Assembly: GCA_050485905.1 (NCBI GenBank) | Contig: JBJHCH010000009.1 | Coordinates: 1-50,054, forward strand | DNA: 50,054 nucleotides | Direction of reading: 5' to 3' | Source of the DNA: JAWLCA01 sp050485905 | GTDB lineage: Bacteria > Pseudomonadota > Alphaproteobacteria > Rhodobacterales > Rhodobacteraceae | Shown: positions 48,315 to 50,054 of the stretch, in pieces | Numbering within the stretch: position 1 is the stretch's first letter | How the letters are laid out: each line of letters starts with the position of its first letter | Program-made: the position numbers and the translations under genes | The notes under the pieces: model-generated | Told to the model about the DNA's origin: nothing | Databases searched by the model: none | The model's input: only the letters and a program-made list of their open reading frames with translations

Positions 48315-48682
48315 TGGACCACCTGGCCGAGATCGATGCGTTGCCGCCCGACGAGGCGCTGCACTACGCGCGTTGCCTGATCGAGGATCTGACGTGGACG
48401 CCCCGGCGCGGGCTGGAGCCATGGCCGGGCGTGCGTGTCATGCCAAAATCAGCGGCGCTTTTGTGGCTGCTGGCCAGGCATGAAGGCCAGCCAGTGCCAG
48501 CCGAGCGGTGCGAAATTGCGATTTGGGGATATGCGCCGCCTGCGCCAAAATTAGTTAACACCCACGCCAGTCTGCTGCGCCGCCGCATCGTGCAATACGC
48601 CACCCTGCGCGGTCACATGGGCACGCTGACGCTGCGCCTGCGCGACGGGGTGCCGCCGCCGTGGAGCGATCATGAAGAGTAA
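48314..48682 (+). CDS. PhoB/OmpR-like winged-helix protein among tail genes
   Basis: A 122-residue protein. KSAALLWLLARHEGQPVPAERCEIAIWGYAPPAPKLVNTHASLLRRRIV (about 43-91) matches the effector domain of OmpR/PhoB regulators, including the WGY box and the recognition helix NTHASLLRRRI; TLTLRLRDG forms the wing. There is no receiver domain. The encoding DNA is more AT-rich than its surroundings. A transcription factor in the tail-fibre region is unexpected; it may control fibre or host genes. Confidence 0.65.
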   Translation: MDHLAEIDALPPDEALHYARCLIEDLTWTPRRGLEPWPGVRVMPKSAALLWLLARHEGQPVPAERCEIAIWGYAPPAPKLVNTHASLLRRRIVQYATLRGHMGTLTLRLRDGVPPPWSDHEE

Positions 48683-50054
48683 CGTCTCCTTCGACGCTCT
48701 GATCCGCGCTGGCGCAGAACCGGTTCTGCCGCGCCTCAGCGCGAGGAAGCGCACGCGCGCCGAGATCGTCGCCAGCGCGGCAGTGGTCAGCGACTGGACC
48801 GGCGCGTCCAAAACCACAATCACAGACGGCGGCATCGATTACGACGTCTACGAGTTCCCGGCCGGCACGTGGTCGATTACGTTTTCCGATGGTGGTGAAG
48901 TCGAGTATCTTATCGTCGGCGGGGCTGGCGGCGGCGGGGCTTCCGCGTTCGGTGGCGGCGGCGGCGGTAGCGCCGCTGACGTTTTGTCCGGGACGGCGTC
49001 AGTCGATGCTGTCGAGTACGCCATAACCGTAGGAGCCGGAGGTCCCGGAGGTGTCGCCTCCACAGGAACCGCGGGACAGAATACGACCACACTGGGACTG
49101 ACCGCAGTATCTGGCGGCTATGGCGCTTATTTAACTAGTTCCGCCGCGATAGATGGCGGCGGCGGCACAGGCCGCGCGAACAACAGTTCAACATATACCG
49201 GCGCGGCGCACCCGACATCGTTTTCTGGCGGAGATGGGTGCCTAAACCCCACGATCCAGGAGGAACAGAACGGCGGCGGCGGGCGAGGCGCGGGCGGCAG
49301 TGGCACGGACGCAAGCGTGGCAGGGACTGGATCCGCGTCATCGGCTGGTAGCGGCGGTGCGGGGGTTTGGTCCAGCATCACGGGCGCGTCGATAGAATAC
49401 GGCCGAGGCGGCGGCGGTGGCGCGCGGCGGGAGGGCCGGCAAGGCTCCCCCAACGGCGGTGGTGGCGCTGCCGTAGGTGCGGGCGCTACGCCGGGCTCAG
49501 GCGGCGGCGGTGGTGGCGGCGGTGCTGGCGATGACTCAGGGAATGGGGGGAATGGTGCAGACGGCGTCGTCATCCTGCGTGTCGCGGTCTCGGCGGCCAA
49601 CGACGGCACCGGCGCAGGATCCGCCCCGGCAGCGCAGGGCGCGGGCAATGGCGTTCGCGTGGTGTCTGGCAGCGGCGCGGGCGCAGCGCCCGCCGCGCAG
49701 GGCAGCGGCTCCGCAACCCGCGTCGTCTCTGGCGATGGCGCGGGGCAGGCCCCGGCAGCCGTCGGTGCCGGTTCGGGTGCACGGGTCCACGCGGGCAGCG
49801 GCGGCGGTGTGGCGCCAGCCGCGCAGGGGTCGGGCACGGCCGCGCGGGTTGGGGCTGCTGACGGCGCGGCGCTGGCCCCGGCGGCACAGGGCACGGGCGC
49901 GGCGGTTCGGGTGGGGCTGGGCAGCGGCGCGGGCGTCGCCCCGGCCGCGTTCGGCACCGGATCGTCAGAGGCCGACACCTCTGGCAGTGGTGCCGGCACG
50001 GCCCCCGCGGCCGAAGGGTCTGGCGCGGCTGTCAGGGTCGGCGCTGCCGACGGC
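48672..50054 (+). CDS. glycine-rich tail fibre/adhesin, 3'-truncated by window edge
   Basis: At least 461 residues, open to the window end. Residues 1-70 are non-repetitive (ARKRTRAEIVASAAVVSDW, YDVYEFPAGTWSITF). About 75-300 form a glycine-rich domain of the phage adhesin type: EYLIVGGAGGGGASAFGGGGGG, ITVGAGGPGG, GGAGVWSSITGASIEYGRGGGGG, NGADGVVILRV. From about 306 on, 21-residue tandem repeats begin. Such domains in other phages pack as polyglycine helices and contact the host receptor. Start overlaps the wHTH gene by 11 bp. Confidence 0.82.
   Translation, partial: MKSNVSFDALIRAGAEPVLPRLSARKRTRAEIVASAAVVSDWTGASKTTITDGGIDYDVYEFPAGTWSITFSDGGEVEYLIVGGAGGGGASAFGGGGGGSAADVLSGTASVDAVEYAITVGAGGPGGVASTGTAGQNTTTLGLTAVSGGYGAYLTSSAAIDGGGGTGRANNSSTYTGAAHPTSFSGGDGCLNPTIQEEQNGGGGRGAGGSGTDASVAGTGSASSAGSGGAGVWSSITGASIEYGRGGGGGARREGRQGSPNGGGGAAVGAGATPGSGGGGGGGGAGDDSGNGGNGADGVVILRVAVSAANDGTGAGSAPAAQGAGNGVRVVSGSGAGAAPAAQGSGSATRVVSGDGAGQAPAAVGAGSGARVHAGSGGGVAPAAQGSGTAARVGAADGAALAPAAQGTGAAVRVGLGSGAGVAPAAFGTGSSEADTSGSGAGTAPAAEGSGAAVRVGAADG
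49600..50054 (+). repeat. 63-bp tandem repeats in the adhesin gene
   Basis: At least seven units of 63 bp (21 residues) of pattern SGxGAGxAPAAxGxGxAxRV, with the APAA codons recurring near 49619, 49683, 49746, 49809, 49872, 49935 and 49998. Units differ by many synonymous changes and a few replacements. The array continues beyond the window. Confidence 0.9.

Larger units (their letters stand above)
14300..50054 (+). mobile_element. Mu-like transposable prophage, right end outside window
   Basis: Gene order is Mu-like: leftward repressor, rightward early operon with DDE transposase and MuB ATPase, GemA, Mor-like activator, lysis, gp27-gp30 type packaging and head genes, gpG, protease/scaffold, gpT capsid, gp35-gp37 homologues. 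The tail module is instead of the flexible, lambda type. The left border is uncertain: the repressor side is phage for sure, but the accessory genes back to about 10.2 kb could be inside. No target-site duplication can be checked because the right end is absent. All essential genes look intact. Confidence 0.92.

Noticed and set aside
1..50054. CRISPR arrays, tRNA or rRNA genes, reverse transcriptase
   Set aside because: Looked for; the only regular repeats are the short phased array, the adhesin repeats and the operators, none with CRISPR spacer layout, and no RNA gene or RT motif was seen.

Overview
The window looks like high-GC alphaproteobacterial DNA, most likely from the Rhodobacterales (Paracoccus/Rhodobacter-like). 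The reasons are GC-rich third codon positions, the DUF4159 and glcDEF gene content, and a Mu-like prophage whose gene set recalls phages of Rhodobacter. Genus is inference. The sequence holds about 10 kb of ordinary chromosome, a 3-4 kb accessory strip, and about 35 kb of a transposable prophage whose right end lies beyond the window.

Chromosome (1-9.9 kb): the 3' part of a DUF4159/BatA-like membrane protein gene and a coupled membrane protein gene meet a convergent gene for a secreted PPC-repeat protein, with the two stop codons sharing one CTAG. Then come glcD, glcE and glcF (glycolate oxidase), with an odd 166-bp gap between glcD and glcE that carries an 11-bp-phased GTGCAT repeat. A small heat shock protein gene follows, with a sigma-32-like promoter, a structured leader and a textbook terminator, and then a small membrane protein gene.

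Accessory strip (about 10-14.8 kb): visibly less GC-rich than its flanks. It carries a leftward operon of a D12-class adenine methyltransferase, a DUF5131 (phage Gp37/Gp68, three-Cys-motif) protein and its partner TcmP. Next are two small exported proteins on the + strand and a leftward membrane/zinc-ribbon protein beside the phage repressor. The prophage left end could not be fixed. It lies either near 14.3 kb or as far left as about 10.2 kb, in which case the methyltransferase/DUF5131/TcmP operon is phage cargo.

Prophage early region (14.8-25.3 kb): an S24 repressor transcribed leftward faces a tightly overlapping rightward operon across a perfect 14-bp inverted-repeat operator. The operon encodes duplicated small DNA-binding-like proteins, several small unknowns, a ParB-like protein, the MuA-type DDE transposase, the MuB-type ATPase, helix-turn-helix proteins, DUF3164, GemA, an MT-A70 methyltransferase and a Mor-like activator.

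Prophage late region (25.3-50 kb): lysis (GH24 endolysin, 3TM holin), Mu-type packaging and head (DUF2730, DUF3486 small terminase, large terminase, DUF935 portal, MuF protein with a toxin-like C-terminus, gpG, protease with an internal scaffold start, decoration protein, gpT capsid, gp35-gp37 homologues), then a lambda-type flexible tail. The tail part has a tube protein, tail chaperones linked by a probable -1 frameshift on GGGAAAC, a tape measure, tip proteins including a DUF6950 peptidase and a gpJ-like protein, and finally a glycine-rich adhesin with 63-bp tandem repeats that runs off the window. A shared motif, TGCGGATGTAA, sits upstream of both the lysis and the head operons and is a strong candidate for the late-activator site. 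So Mu-type replication and head modules are joined to a siphovirus tail.
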